Part shown: positions 16,290 to 27,200 of the stretch, piece after piece
Numbering within the stretch: position 1 is the stretch's first letter
Layout of the letters: every line of letters begins with the position of its first letter
Source of the DNA: Persicaria tinctoria
Taxonomy: Eukaryota > Streptophyta > Magnoliopsida > Caryophyllales > Polygonaceae
Length of the DNA stretch: 64,000 nucleotides
Assembly: GCA_037127255.1 (NCBI GenBank)
Contig: JBANSL010000014.1
Location: forward strand, 71,469,646 to 71,533,645
Direction of reading: 5' to 3'
Notes under the pieces: model-generated
Database searches by the model: none
What the model saw: only the letters and a program-made list of their open reading frames with translations
What the model was told of the DNA's origin: nothing
Position numbers and translations under genes: made by a program

Positions 16290-17250
16290 CACAGCTGAAT
16301 CACAAGCTGACAATTACTCCTCTATACAACCCTATCAACTAGCAACGCCATCTACCTCCACCGACCCCAAAAAACTCTATACAATCCTCTCATCTCAAGT
16401 ACTCGTATACCAAGTCTTTTGACAAGAGGCTTACACTTCCATCTCGCCAAAATTCTCGACCTGCAGCTAGCAATGATCGCCGAGCAACCTAAGAGCTTGC
16501 TTTAGAAAGCGGATGACTTTTGCTTCCCTTCTCGCTCTCGTGTGAACCAGTCGATCCACGCCATGATGGAAGGGAGCCGATGCTGAATACCGAGCCAAGC
16601 AAACACTTGTTCTGCAATCGTAGAAACCACTCGGCATTGGAACCAAAGGTGGTCCACCGTTTCCACCTCCTCCTTGCATAGCCCACATAGTGGTGCCACT
16701 TCCACACCCCTCCTCCATCGATCTGCTCGCTCTCCCTCTTGTGTAAAGCATATTACATACGGTACGGATGGCCAACCAAAGAATGAAACTAGGGTTGTTA
16801 TATTGACTCGGGATTAGCTCAAATAAAGTTCGACTCAAGCTCGTTCACGTACCTAAACAAACCGAGCCTGAACAGGATTTTAAGTTAATATGTTATGACC
16901 AAGTGAAACTTCTTAAAAGTTAAAACTAAAAAAAAAATGTCGGTTCGAACTCATTCATTTTATAAGCAAATCAAGCTTGATAAAAAAATAACTCATTCCA
17001 AAATTGTGCTCGACTTGGCTCGAGCTCGTTTAAAAAACGAACCAAGTTTGAACATGCCAAGCTCGGCTCGTTCGACTCGAACAACACTCCTAAATGAAAC
17101 TCCACTTCCTACTTTGGATGCCCCTCCAATTCATCTTTCCCTACATCACAACTTGGCCTCTTTGTCGCAGAAGGTCATACACTCTCTTGCCTGTCATGTC
17201 TTCTTCCTCTTTCCCATCATTTTCTTTCACCTTTACAAGCCAAATAGGCA
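16290..17250 (-). pseudogene. LINE zf-RVT fragment, interrupted by a hAT MITE
   Basis: On the minus strand the frame encodes RKWSFILWLAIRTV, then (after a frameshift) a CGLCKEEVETVDHLWFQC motif. That is the Cys/His zinc-binding zf-RVT region that follows the reverse transcriptase in plant LINEs. The reading passes precisely across the MITE at 16790-17092 when the MITE and one 8-bp duplication are removed, so the LINE was there first. Stops and frameshifts occur further on. No reverse transcriptase is adjacent. Confidence 0.65.
16790..17092. mobile_element. hAT-type MITE, GAGCTCG-rich family, copy 2 (303 bp)
   Basis: The ends TAGGGTTGTTAT and reverse-complement TAGGAGTGTTGT are flanked by a perfect 8-bp duplication, AATGAAAC (16782-16789 and 17093-17100). 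The interior has the same CTCGAGCTCGTT and CCAAGCTCGGCTCG motifs as copy 1. It is inserted in a LINE zf-RVT sequence. Confidence 0.85.
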
Positions 17251-17323
17251 CATACTTTGAATTAGTACATGTTCTAAATAATTGTTTATTTGCTGTTGAA
17301 ATAGATATATAACGATAATAATT

Positions 17324-17598
17324 TGTGATATTTTGTGAAACTTAACTTGCATTAGGGTAGAACATGACCATCAGAAAAGTTTGGAATATTAGATACAATT
17401 TTCCTTCTAGAAAAGACCCCCAACAACAAATATTGCAGCAATGAAGAAATTTATTGTATACTGTTTGTTTTAAATTAAAAAAAAATACCATTAGCTTAAT
17501 GGTTAACATGGAGTAACAAAAATGCAACAGATGTTGCCAATGTTGCAGCTGTAGAATATGTACTTCCAAGGTTCCAAAGCTCATGACTCTCAAAACTT
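17324..17598. repeat. Dispersed repeat, copy 1
   Basis: From TGTGATATTTTGTGAAACTT to CTCTCAAAACTT this is strongly similar, in the same orientation, to 23770-24018. The best-conserved core covers AACAACAAATATTGCAGCAA and the final 110 bases. It contains ACCATTAGCTTAATGGTTAAC, which resembles a polymerase III box A, but no clear box B. I do not recognise the family. Confidence 0.7.
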
Positions 17599-17879
17599 GC
17601 ACCTTTGGTTGGACAACAACAGTTCAAGGACCGAGTGGAGGCTTTCGAGTAGCGATGCTCCTCCCTTGGCTTTCGTAAGAGTTCCGATTGTCAAGGCTTT
17701 AATGGGAAGCTCAACACAACCTCCTTCAGCCAATCGGGTGGGTGCGATCCTCCCATTGAAACATCACAGCCTCCTTCAGCCAACAAATCTCATACTCCAA
17801 CAACGTGGTGGTAGGAAATTATGACAAGCTTCAGAGGATTGTGAACCAAACCATTCAACAACATGGTTGCAGGAAAAGC

Positions 17880-19015
17880 ATTAACTGTTTCTTTTTTTTT
17901 CAATTATAAGGACGGACATGTAACTGGTTCGGAGAAACATGAGCGCAGTAGATCAAATCGAATTCCCAACCCGATTAATCTCCCTAAAGACATGAGCGCA
18001 GTAGATCAAATCGAATTCCAGTAGCAGCATCCTAGCATCAGCCAAGATAATCTCGATCTCCCAAGGACAGCTCCAGACGCCGTTGATAGCGTTTATGACA
18101 ACAAGACAATCACCCTAAACCTCGAGCCTCGAAATCCCGAGCTGGCGGGCTGCGGTCAAGCCCCGGTGAAAAGCCAGTGCCTCCGCCTTGAGCGCGGACA
18201 TCTCACCACAGTGCGAACCACGACAGAAAACAATTGAGCCACTATGATCACGAATCACTACACCCGTAGTCGCCACACTAGAAGAACTCACCGCCGCATC
18301 AAAGTTTAATTTGAAGGAACCTTCCGCTGTTTTTTTCCATCTCAAATTTTTTCTTTTTCTTTGGGTCGGATGTTTTGTTTTTTCTTTGTTTTCCTCATCT
18401 CCCCAAAAGGGTTGATTGGCTTCTTTCCATTGTTCTAGATGGTATTTTATATATTCTTCTTGTTTTTTATGTGTTTTGAAGGTATGGCCATCTTCAAAAT
18501 TTATTTTATTCCTAATTGTCAATATGCACCACCAAACAGTGGGCAGATGTGTTTTTTGCTTTGCCGTTAGCTTTCCAAAAATCTCAGTGATTAGTTGTTT
18601 AATGTTTACATTCGTTACTTGTGTGTTTTGTATAATTGTTCCTATTTGATTGTCACTTTTTCATATGTGGTCTCTTGTGCACTGACAGTTTATGAATAGG
18701 TGAATCGAGTCTTCATCTCGTTGGTTACATAGGCTACAAGTAAGGGGGACTGCCACCCCTTTTTCGGCTAGTCTCAATTTTGTTGGGATTCCATCCATGA
18801 CAAGTTTCTAAATGAAATTTTTAATTTTTGGAGCACAGTCAAGCTTCCAAATCCATTCTATCGATTGGTCTTGTGTGTTTTTGTTTCCTGTGATGCTCTC
18901 TAGTGCCAACGCAGTGGTAAACCAACCGTGTCTACTTGCTTTCCAATACAATCGATCTTCGATTTCATTTGTTGGTATTTCTATGCATTTAATCTTGTTC
19001 ACTATAAGAAATTAA
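17880..19015 (-). pseudogene. 3' LINE fragment: zf-RVT plus RNase H domain
   Basis: Reading the minus strand from 19015, the sequence encodes WIWKLDCAPKIKNFI, the start of a zf-RVT domain, then a degraded CSLCNQRDEDSIHLFINC zinc motif. After stops and frameshifts follows an RNase H domain: LNFDAAV (Asp), GVVIRDHSG, KAEALAFHRGL (Glu), and EGDCLVVINAI after a stop. The order zf-RVT then RNase H is the 3' end of plant L1-type LINEs. A 30-bp duplication (ATGAGCGCAGTAGATCAAAT) occurs at 17939 and 17992 near its end. The reverse transcriptase part is missing, so the copy is 5'-truncated and dead. Confidence 0.7.
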
Positions 19016-19042
19016 TTTACCAAACAAACTCCAGAAGGTGTT

Positions 19043-19296
19043 AGACCATCTCCAACAGTTTCTCTATTTTGGAGATTTTAGAGGTTCTGGAGAATTTTAA
19101 GATATTTTTTTATCCAACAGATTCTCCATCACATTCTCCAGAATGGAGAAGCAGCAAAAAAAATACTCCAAATTAAATGATTCTCCAAATCTTCGAAATG
19201 GGGAAGTTGTTGGAGTTAAAATAAAAATAATTTGAAGAATATGTATTTTATTTATCTATTTTGAGAAAATTTTAGGGAAGCTGTTGGAGATAGTCT
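19043..19296. mobile_element. Short MITE with 16-bp inverted ends
   Basis: AGACCATCTCCAACAG at the left and CTGTTGGAGATAGTCT at the right are inverted repeats with one mismatch. The interior repeats GGAGA and TCTCCA motifs. The element is 254 bp. No unambiguous target duplication is visible, so the superfamily is left open. Confidence 0.6.
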
Positions 19297-20621
19297 TCAT
19301 GAGCCGAGGTTTTTGTTTCAAGACTCTAGGTGTGATGATGCCAAACAAACTCTGAATCTCTGATTACCTAATTTCAAGATAACACAAATCAAATTTATTA
19401 AAAACAGACCTATCCAAACTAATCTATGTATTAAGTTCTTAATATACCAAATGCCCCAATTAATCACTCGAATCTAAAGTTTCATAAAGTTTAGAAATCA
19501 GAAAGAGATGTAATTTGAAGTGGAACTCAATCCCAATTCGACAGCACCAATCACTCAAGTTAAAAAGGGATGGAAGAGAGGATCTTACAACTGAGTGCAT
19601 AAAGATTTTGAATTGCTCATACATTATACATTGAACTACAAAAAAAAACATGTTATCGCTCACTCCAATTCGATCAAAGCATATGTAATGGATTTCTAGT
19701 GAGTTGCTTCCTGATTTTTCACTTTGTGCAGCTGCAGCTCCACCGAATTTAGCCAGAAATCAAGAAGCAAGCTTGACACAAGAATCCAGATTTGAAAATA
19801 CCAAAACCTCATTTTAGGAATAGCAGATTCAGGAATTAAGCTTCAAACTCGTACATATGCCCAATCCAAGTTTCAATCAAGATACAAATTTACAAACTCA
19901 TTCCTACTCAATCTCATTTGTCAGTGCATACTAACTGAAACTTACTTATCTAGTGTTGAAATCAGAAAGAAGAAAGAACCCTAATTCGAAGTGAATTATA
20001 AGTGTCTAGATCGACACAGATTTGAGCATAGTGGAGGCAAACCAAAGTGTAAATTTGTTAGAAACCAAAATAGATCTGGAATTTGAGATCAGTACCAAAG
20101 GGACGTTTGTAAGGCTCAATCCAACACATAGGCACGCTTTCAGCTCCGGAGGTTTTCAACTCCCACAAGGCTGATTCACAGATTTAAAAAGGATCCGTGA
20201 GGGACTTCAGGGACAATCATGATCTAATGGAGGGTGCCAGAAATAGCTTTAAACTTTTTGATCGACATCTGCAATTGATTCGGGGAAGCACGCAAAGGAC
20301 GCAGGGAAGACGAGAGATGGAGAGAGCAATGCATTATACACGATCTCACAATCAACCTTATCACCTCCGTGAGCAATTGTGTGCAAGCCAATCCAACAAG
20401 TTCGGAGTTTTAGTAGGCTAATACAATTGACAAAGCAACAATCCAACAACTATTGTTCAAAAGCTCCATAAACAGACCCAATTTTACAGATAAACAGCCA
20501 TCTGTTTGAAAGTCACAAGCTCCATAAAGCTTTAAAATGTAAAGCAAAGGTTCACAATACAAAAGACATTTGAACAGTACACACCCTGTGAAGAAATGGG
20601 CAGGAGTTTTAGTTGGCTATA
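19297..20621. other. Intergenic DNA, no gene seen
   Basis: Short open frames here lack recognisable domains. The right part lies just downstream of the F-box pseudogene stop and may be its former 3' flank. Confidence 0.45.
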
Positions 20622-21821
20622 TCACCAAAATAGTTCAAGCATAACCAAGCTCTCCATGTAGCCACATACATTATGGATATTAAAACTGAGGCAATTCGTC
20701 TGAAGCAAAATCTTTTGCCTTTTGGTTTCAAGGTTATACGATGAAACCAGATTCCACCATTGTTCCAATACCTCAGAGGTTGCAAGTTCAATGGACGTCT
20801 CACGTTCATCCCACCATATCAATATATCGTCATTCTTCTTGTGGTATAAGAATTCAATATCAGGGTCCTCCAAACCGAGAGAGTAGCGTTGACTCCAACC
20901 TTCCAAGTCACTTTCAGCACTGGTGCCATCCAAAACCCACATGGAATCACGCTGAAAATCAAACAATGCTAGCGTACTTCCATCATCGACCAAACTGAGT
21001 GGCCCAATCAGAGAATGGATACCAAAATGGCTACCAAGCACGCTAGTGCAAGAAACCACCTCGGTACTTAGATCAATTGAACCCAACTCCAGAACACTTT
21101 TATCAACATCATCAACAAGGAAGTATAAGCTACCCCGTAAATAGACTGCCCCATAGCCAATTGACCTCCGCTTCCAAGTAAAACATCCATTGCCCTGAAA
21201 TGGGACCATATCTTCCATGAACAAGCCCCAAGAGTATAAACTGCAACGGAATGCAGAATATTGTCATTCACAAAGATGAGCTTAACATGCTTGTAATCCT
21301 TAGCTAAGGGATCATATCCAAGGCCAATATCATGATCAGTGAATGAACTATTAGGAGAGGCTTCAATTTCAGGCAAGGATGGAATGTCATGGAACTTCCT
21401 AATTGAAGGATTCCACACCCTTAATTTGTGGAATCCTGAGACTTCCCTTGTACAACTCTTTAGCAAAACCAATCCATCAATGGAGCACACAATATACCAG
21501 CTTCCTTCCACCCCTATTGGTCCAAGGGAGTGAAATGTTGTTGATCCTTTCTTGGGTTTAAAGGTGTCGCTACAACGTAAAACACAGTTTTGTCGACTAC
21601 CTTGGATAACTAGGAGGTGGGTTTCATCATGATTGTCTTTAAAGTTCTGCAGATGTAAGCGACAAAAATCAGGATCGTTGATCATGGACAACCATGATTT
21701 TGAGACACAACGGAAGCAAAGAAGGGATTTAACAGGGAGCCTAGAGAGTATTTCAGGCCATAGATCCTCGTAGACGGCGTTTCGACCCTTCTTCGGTAAG
21801 TATTATTTTGCTATTCTTCAT
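20622..21821 (-). pseudogene. F-box / F-box-associated (FBA) protein, frameshifted
   Basis: An N-terminal F-box (LWPEILSRLPVKSLLCFRC) is followed by an FBA-type interaction domain with SWYIVCSIDGLVLL, LRVWNPSIRKFH and GLGYDPLAKDYKHVKL. This is the layout of plant SCF ubiquitin-ligase substrate receptors. The likely ATG (21819-21821, MKNSKIILTEEGS) is out of frame with the F-box, and a second shift occurs near 21215, after LGACSWK, where the frame moves to DMVPFQGNGCF. The C-terminal part then runs to TGA at 20622. Two independent frame breaks point to a pseudogene; sequencing errors cannot be excluded. I see no intron sites that repair them. Confidence 0.75.
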
Positions 21822-23769
21822 GATTACGATTTGAGTGGCGATTCTCTGTAATTAGAAAGTTAGAAAGGGTCAAAAGCATGAATCGGATTAGTTAATTAGT
21901 GAATGCTTAAAAGCAATATGGCATTATGACATTTTAGTATATGCAAATGTTCATAGACTGATTGTAAATTGCTAATAGCTACTGATCGACTTAATTACAG
22001 TCTGTGTATTACCTATGGGGTGTTCTCTCAGTTAGCATACCGGGTTTTTGTTTCAAGATCCCATATGTGAAAATACCAAACACACTGTCACCTTCAGGAA
22101 AAAATTCACACAAGCACGGCCAATCCCATTCCCCATATCGTACTCATACCAGTATCTAAAACTGAATCAAAAGCCCATCAATCGAACTCAAAAAATCAAA
22201 AATTGGAAGCGTTGCCTCCGTATAAAGAGCACACAGTATTTAAAGGAGAAAATTTAATCAGAAGAACCCTAATTCGAAGAGAAACCTGTAAGGGCGAGGG
22301 GGTTAAGAAACGGAGTGAGGACCCTAGAACCGAGACGGAGAGAATCTTACCGATCAGCAGGTGGTAGGGTGCATTGCAGAGGAGGTTGCCGGAAAAGCTT
22401 TCAACTTTTTATGGATGAACATCTAACTGGTTAGGAATTCGGATGAACATTTGGCTCCCATTTAAAGGCCACAGTGATGGAAGTGGATTGGATTCGTCAT
22501 TACATTTACATTAGGATTTACGGATTACGGAAGACGAAGCGTCCGCCCCAAAAAATTAAACAACCAACTGTTTGAAAACCACAACCCGATGGCATTGAGC
22601 ATAACCGCTGAAGTTTTAAAATTTAAGGTTAAACTGTTCGATTTTCGTGATGCTATTTTTAATAAATAAATTTTTAATAACATAACGAATTACTATTATA
22701 AAATATACAGAGTACTGCCTCCGTCTCGAAAAACAAGTCGTTTTAGCATTGTGCACTAGTTTTAATAAAACACTTAACTATCAATCAACATCATCGTTCC
22801 ACTAACTTTTTTCATTAATTTTATTATTTTTAAATACCCATTATATTTTTTAACCAATCAAACTCTTTTAAAAAGTCAAAACTCATTTTAGCCACATCAT
22901 CAACTATTGATGTCACGTCAGCTTTTCACTAACTTTTTAGCTTTTTACATTTTTCATCCACAACAAAGAGTCGCGCGAATCAAAGCTCACTTTACACTTT
23001 TTTATATTTATTAACCTAAATGTTTATTTATTTTACTTAAATTTTTTTATTAATGATATTATTAATATTAATATTAATACGTATAATTAAAATAAAAAAG
23101 GCACACAATTAAAATTAGAAATATTTTATTAAATTGATAAACTGAAAAAACACGGAAAAAAGGCTAACTATTTGTAACCCAATACTATTTTTATGTTTAA
23201 TTATATGTGTGTGTTTTCATGATCAGGGTGTGGGTATTGTTATTTAATGTTCAAATTTATGTATTTTTATGGTGTAAGTTTATATTGATTTAAGTTAATG
23301 TTGTTTATGTGACTATAAATCTTTAACATATAGTAAACTTAGCGAATTTTTTTTTTCCAAACATATGCAAAATGGATGTCATTAGGTAAAGAAAAATAAA
23401 TCATATTCAAATTTTTTTTTTAAAAAAATAATAATAATTTATTTAACAAATAAATAGGAATTTAAATTTAATTAAACCCCCTGTCATATGTCGTTATACC
23501 ATTGACTGTCAAAAAAAATAAATAAGGATGAACCGCATCAACTGTTAGCATCCCTCTCATTTTTTAGCTGCGAATCAAAACACTCTCTCTCCTCTTTCTC
23601 AAAATTTCGGCTGAGCTGGCCTTTATTTTGATCCCCACGGATCTTTGTTGCTCATGGTCTTAGATATTTGACTTCCATCCACGTATTTTAATATGTCCAA
23701 AAGTTTTTAACTCATTAAAATTCGTGCTGAAAATTAAAAAAATTTACACTTTAGATAGGAGGGAGTATC
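21822..23769. other. Intergenic AT-rich DNA with MITE-like debris
   Basis: GTACTGCCTCCGTCTCGAAA near 22712 and GGAGGGAGTAT near 23758 look like ends of Stowaway-type elements, but they do not pair convincingly with each other. A segment near 22645-22695 (AATAAATAAATTTTTAATAA) recurs at about 55190. No coding sequence is recognised. Confidence 0.4.
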
Positions 23770-24018
23770 TGTGATATTTTGTGAAACTTGTACTATTAGG
23801 GGAGAAGAAAAAGATATAATTTTCCTTCTAGAAATGACCCGCAACAACAAATATTGCAGCAATGAAGAAATTTATTGTAGACTTTTTATTTTATTTAAAA
23901 AAAAATACCATTAGCGTAATGGTTAACATCGACTAACAAAAATGCAACAGATGTTGCCAATGTTGTAGCTGTAGAATATGTACTTCCAAGGTTCCAAAGC
24001 TCATAACTCTCAAAACTT
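23770..24018. repeat. Dispersed repeat, copy 2
   Basis: Direct-orientation relative of 17324-17598, closely matching over GCAACAACAAATATTGCAGC and over the last 110 bases. It lies about 230 bp beyond the SEC8 stop codon, so it might fall in or near the SEC8 3' untranslated region. Confidence 0.7.
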
Positions 24019-24245
24019 TACGTGCTCTAAAATATGACCACCTCCGAACACTACAAGTTCGTCTCAGAGTGTACTATTCTAGACTTCTAGTTATAGTATT
24101 TTCGGAGACGGGACTATGAATCGAAGAGGATTAGGTGGAAATCATGGAAGAAACCTCAGGCATTATGGTAAGGATTTAGAAGAGGTGCTCAAGAACTCGA
24201 GCTCTCCGATAACAGTTGCTGATGTGAGAACGCAGCTTGAGCGAA

Positions 24246-27200
24246 CTAACGAAACAAGATATCTAGCATTTTGTTTTGTGCATCAGCTGGAATCTCCCTT
24301 CCTGGAACCTGGATTTTCAGCAGATTAGAGTACCTGTGAAAGATGAGATTTGGTTACTTCACAAGGGTCTCCTTTTGTGTGAATTTTTTAAGTATGAAAT
24401 TCCATTTTATCAAGCAAACTCACTCCTCGTCGCTGAACAAGTGTTCATGTCCTGGAATGAAAGCCAGAAATGCCTGCAAATGAGGGGGAAAGCGGAAAAG
24501 GTTAGAGAGATAGCAGACTCAAAAGCAGCAGATCAAAGAGACGAGAAACCGGAAGGTGAATCCTTAGATAAGTACCTCAAACGGCATGTTTAGGAGTTCG
24601 TAGTAAGTCCTGACCCGATCTAGACTTTGCTGGACACCTTTGCTGTTGATGGATGGAATAGCTGCAAGTGCCTGCAAAAAGCACCTATTATATTGGTGTA
24701 TGATACTATGATTCGATACAAATAAGTACTTATAAATGGTGACAGCTAGAACAAGTGTTTGACACTAAGTTCTTGAGAAATCTAATTGTAAGAGTTTTTG
24801 TATATAAATTCGTCGAGATCACAAGCAAGATGTCTCAAAGTTTACATACTGGTTTAACCAGAGGGAATTTTTCGGACCAACCTGTTCCAAAGCTATGGAG
24901 TTCCTGCATGTCTGCTGCACACCGAAAAGGTTAATTGATTTCATCTCACCCAAAGCCTGGTAAAGAAAGCAATCATTTTAGTTGTCACTTGATCAATATG
25001 TACACCGAAAAGATTTTGGCCAAAATAAGATGTAAAGCTTACTAAACCTTGACTGACGCATATGCTGCAACACTGCATATTCCGCCAAACACATAGTTCC
25101 TTTTTATTCCGGCAATAAAAGGAGCAATTTCTTCATCTCTCTGTGTTATCTGCATAAACAAAATACATATTTGGTTCAAAACTATATCAAATTGCGAAAT
25201 CTGGAGGGTATGGGAAGCATTCCAAAACAAAAGGGTACTGCTGCTTGCATTCCAAAACATTTGTGTATTGTTGAAGTAAAATGGAGATGAGAAGCCACCT
25301 GAGTATTTAGCGAGATAATAAAATCATCTGGTTCCTCAGAATCTTGGTCATCCATGTTCTCCCTACTAGTCATTTCCTGTATACAGGATTCACTATAAGG
25401 CCAAAGCATCCCAACATTACCTAGTCTCAAAAATTGCTCTAAGCTATGTTTCACTTTGATTATGAGGGGAGTTGAAAGGTAAAGGAACAGCAATGGTCAC
25501 ATCTTTCAACTACCTGCATGTGAAAGACTGTCTCCAACTGCATTTCTATACGTAAAACCTTCAGACAATCAGCAGCGAGCTTCCTGTAGTCATCAGCAAA
25601 CAATGCTAGATCCTTTTCAGCTGCTTCGTTGATGTCAGGAATTTTCTGCTTGTTGCTTTTGTCATCCACTTGCTTACAAACAGATGAGAAAATTGGGGCA
25701 ATCCTGAACATCAAAGTATGGTAACATGAGAAATAAAAAAATATACATTAAAGAAAAATAATGTTCGAATGACAATCATACAACAGCTTGGCAGAAGAAT
25801 TTTATTATCTACAGTGATTTTTTTGAGCAAAAAAAGCTTCATTAATTCAAGTCTTGGAACAAAACAGTGCTAGCAGGAAAAGAAATATCCGACGGAAACA
25901 CACAAAATATCGTCTACATGATTTCTTTGTCTTAGCAAATATCAATAAGTAAAGGCTTAAAGCTTGTGGCGTTTTTCATAAGAAAATACGCAAGAGAGAA
26001 GCAATTGACCTTGCAATTGAATCTGCGACATACTCCAGTGAGTCACTTAATGATGCCAGCAATATCAGTTTGTTATCATCATGTATCAGATTTTCCTGAA
26101 AGTGAAAAGGCACTGTGTGACACTACACATAAAGCTTCAAACAGGCAGTGCTCCACAAGTCCATGCATGCTCAAAAAGGAAAAAACACCTAAAGTCATCG
26201 TATTTCTCTAGACACTTTCTGCATTTATCAGTTTTCTCAAACACTTGCTCTTTCTTGCTTTGTTGGTGCCCTGACAAACAGTTCACTCACGAAAGTGGCA
26301 TTGTCCTGTCCCTCAAGATCCCACTTATGCAAGACATACTTGACTGTTGTTTATGTGTGTGGTGCAACACAGTAAAATTCAATAAATTGATCAAACAAGG
26401 TGTAGGGTGTTACAAACAAACGGTACCTGCTTGATTGGACGCAGACTCAACAGCAGTTCACTCATTTCTGTTTCAACCTCCGTGCTGTAGGCATCAGAAG
26501 CATTGTTTTCCACATTTGACTCACCAAGAAGATTTATTAAACACGAACTAGCAGGATCAAGTCGCATCAAACTTTCAAAATCATGCCTACCAACAAGCAT
26601 GTAACACTGCTTCTCAAGAACTGCCTGAGATGGCAAAAGCAAGAAAGTACATTAAATTGCATAACAATGTCATGAATGTTATATTTATTGCAGCTAAGCA
26701 GTTGATGGCACAAGAACACAAGCAATTCAAATAACATGAATGTGTACAACAGACCTCCATATATGAAGTACGGCATCTTTCATATGCTCTCTCAAACAAT
26801 GCTTGGACAAACTTCATGAGTTCAGGAGCAAACTTGGTCATTGCTTGGGCCCAACCAAGCAACTAATGGCACGATCAGGATCACAAAAACATGATTAAAT
26901 ATATTAAATTGTACTACTGAAAGAAAAGGAAAATAGGTGACATCAAATATTACCTCCTTTGCTAAAAGGTCTATAGCTAACAATCCTTGCAGGACAGGAC
27001 GACCTTTCTCCACAGATGGGCTATAGGAAGCAGAAGCATGTGCACGAGGGCGAAATGCAGCAGGACCTGCAAAAAGATGCTTTCCTGGTTATGACTATTC
27101 AGTAAAAATGCCTTTTGTCCAAGTCGAACTGACAGTTACTTTAAGGAATATGTTGCTTTGCTTGTGTAGCAGTACTAGGCTGGGGTTTTGTTCTATTGTG

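Noticed and set aside
24246..24473. Truncation of SEC8 at the TGA after SDEE
   Set aside because: GA|GTGAGT is a good donor, and a downstream exon (CACAG|GTACTC) encodes the expected YSNLLKIQVPGREIPADAQ ending in frame.
24116..24593. Plus-strand open frames over the SEC8 3' end
   Set aside because: They are antisense to SEC8 terminal exons and its 3' flank, and show no domain.
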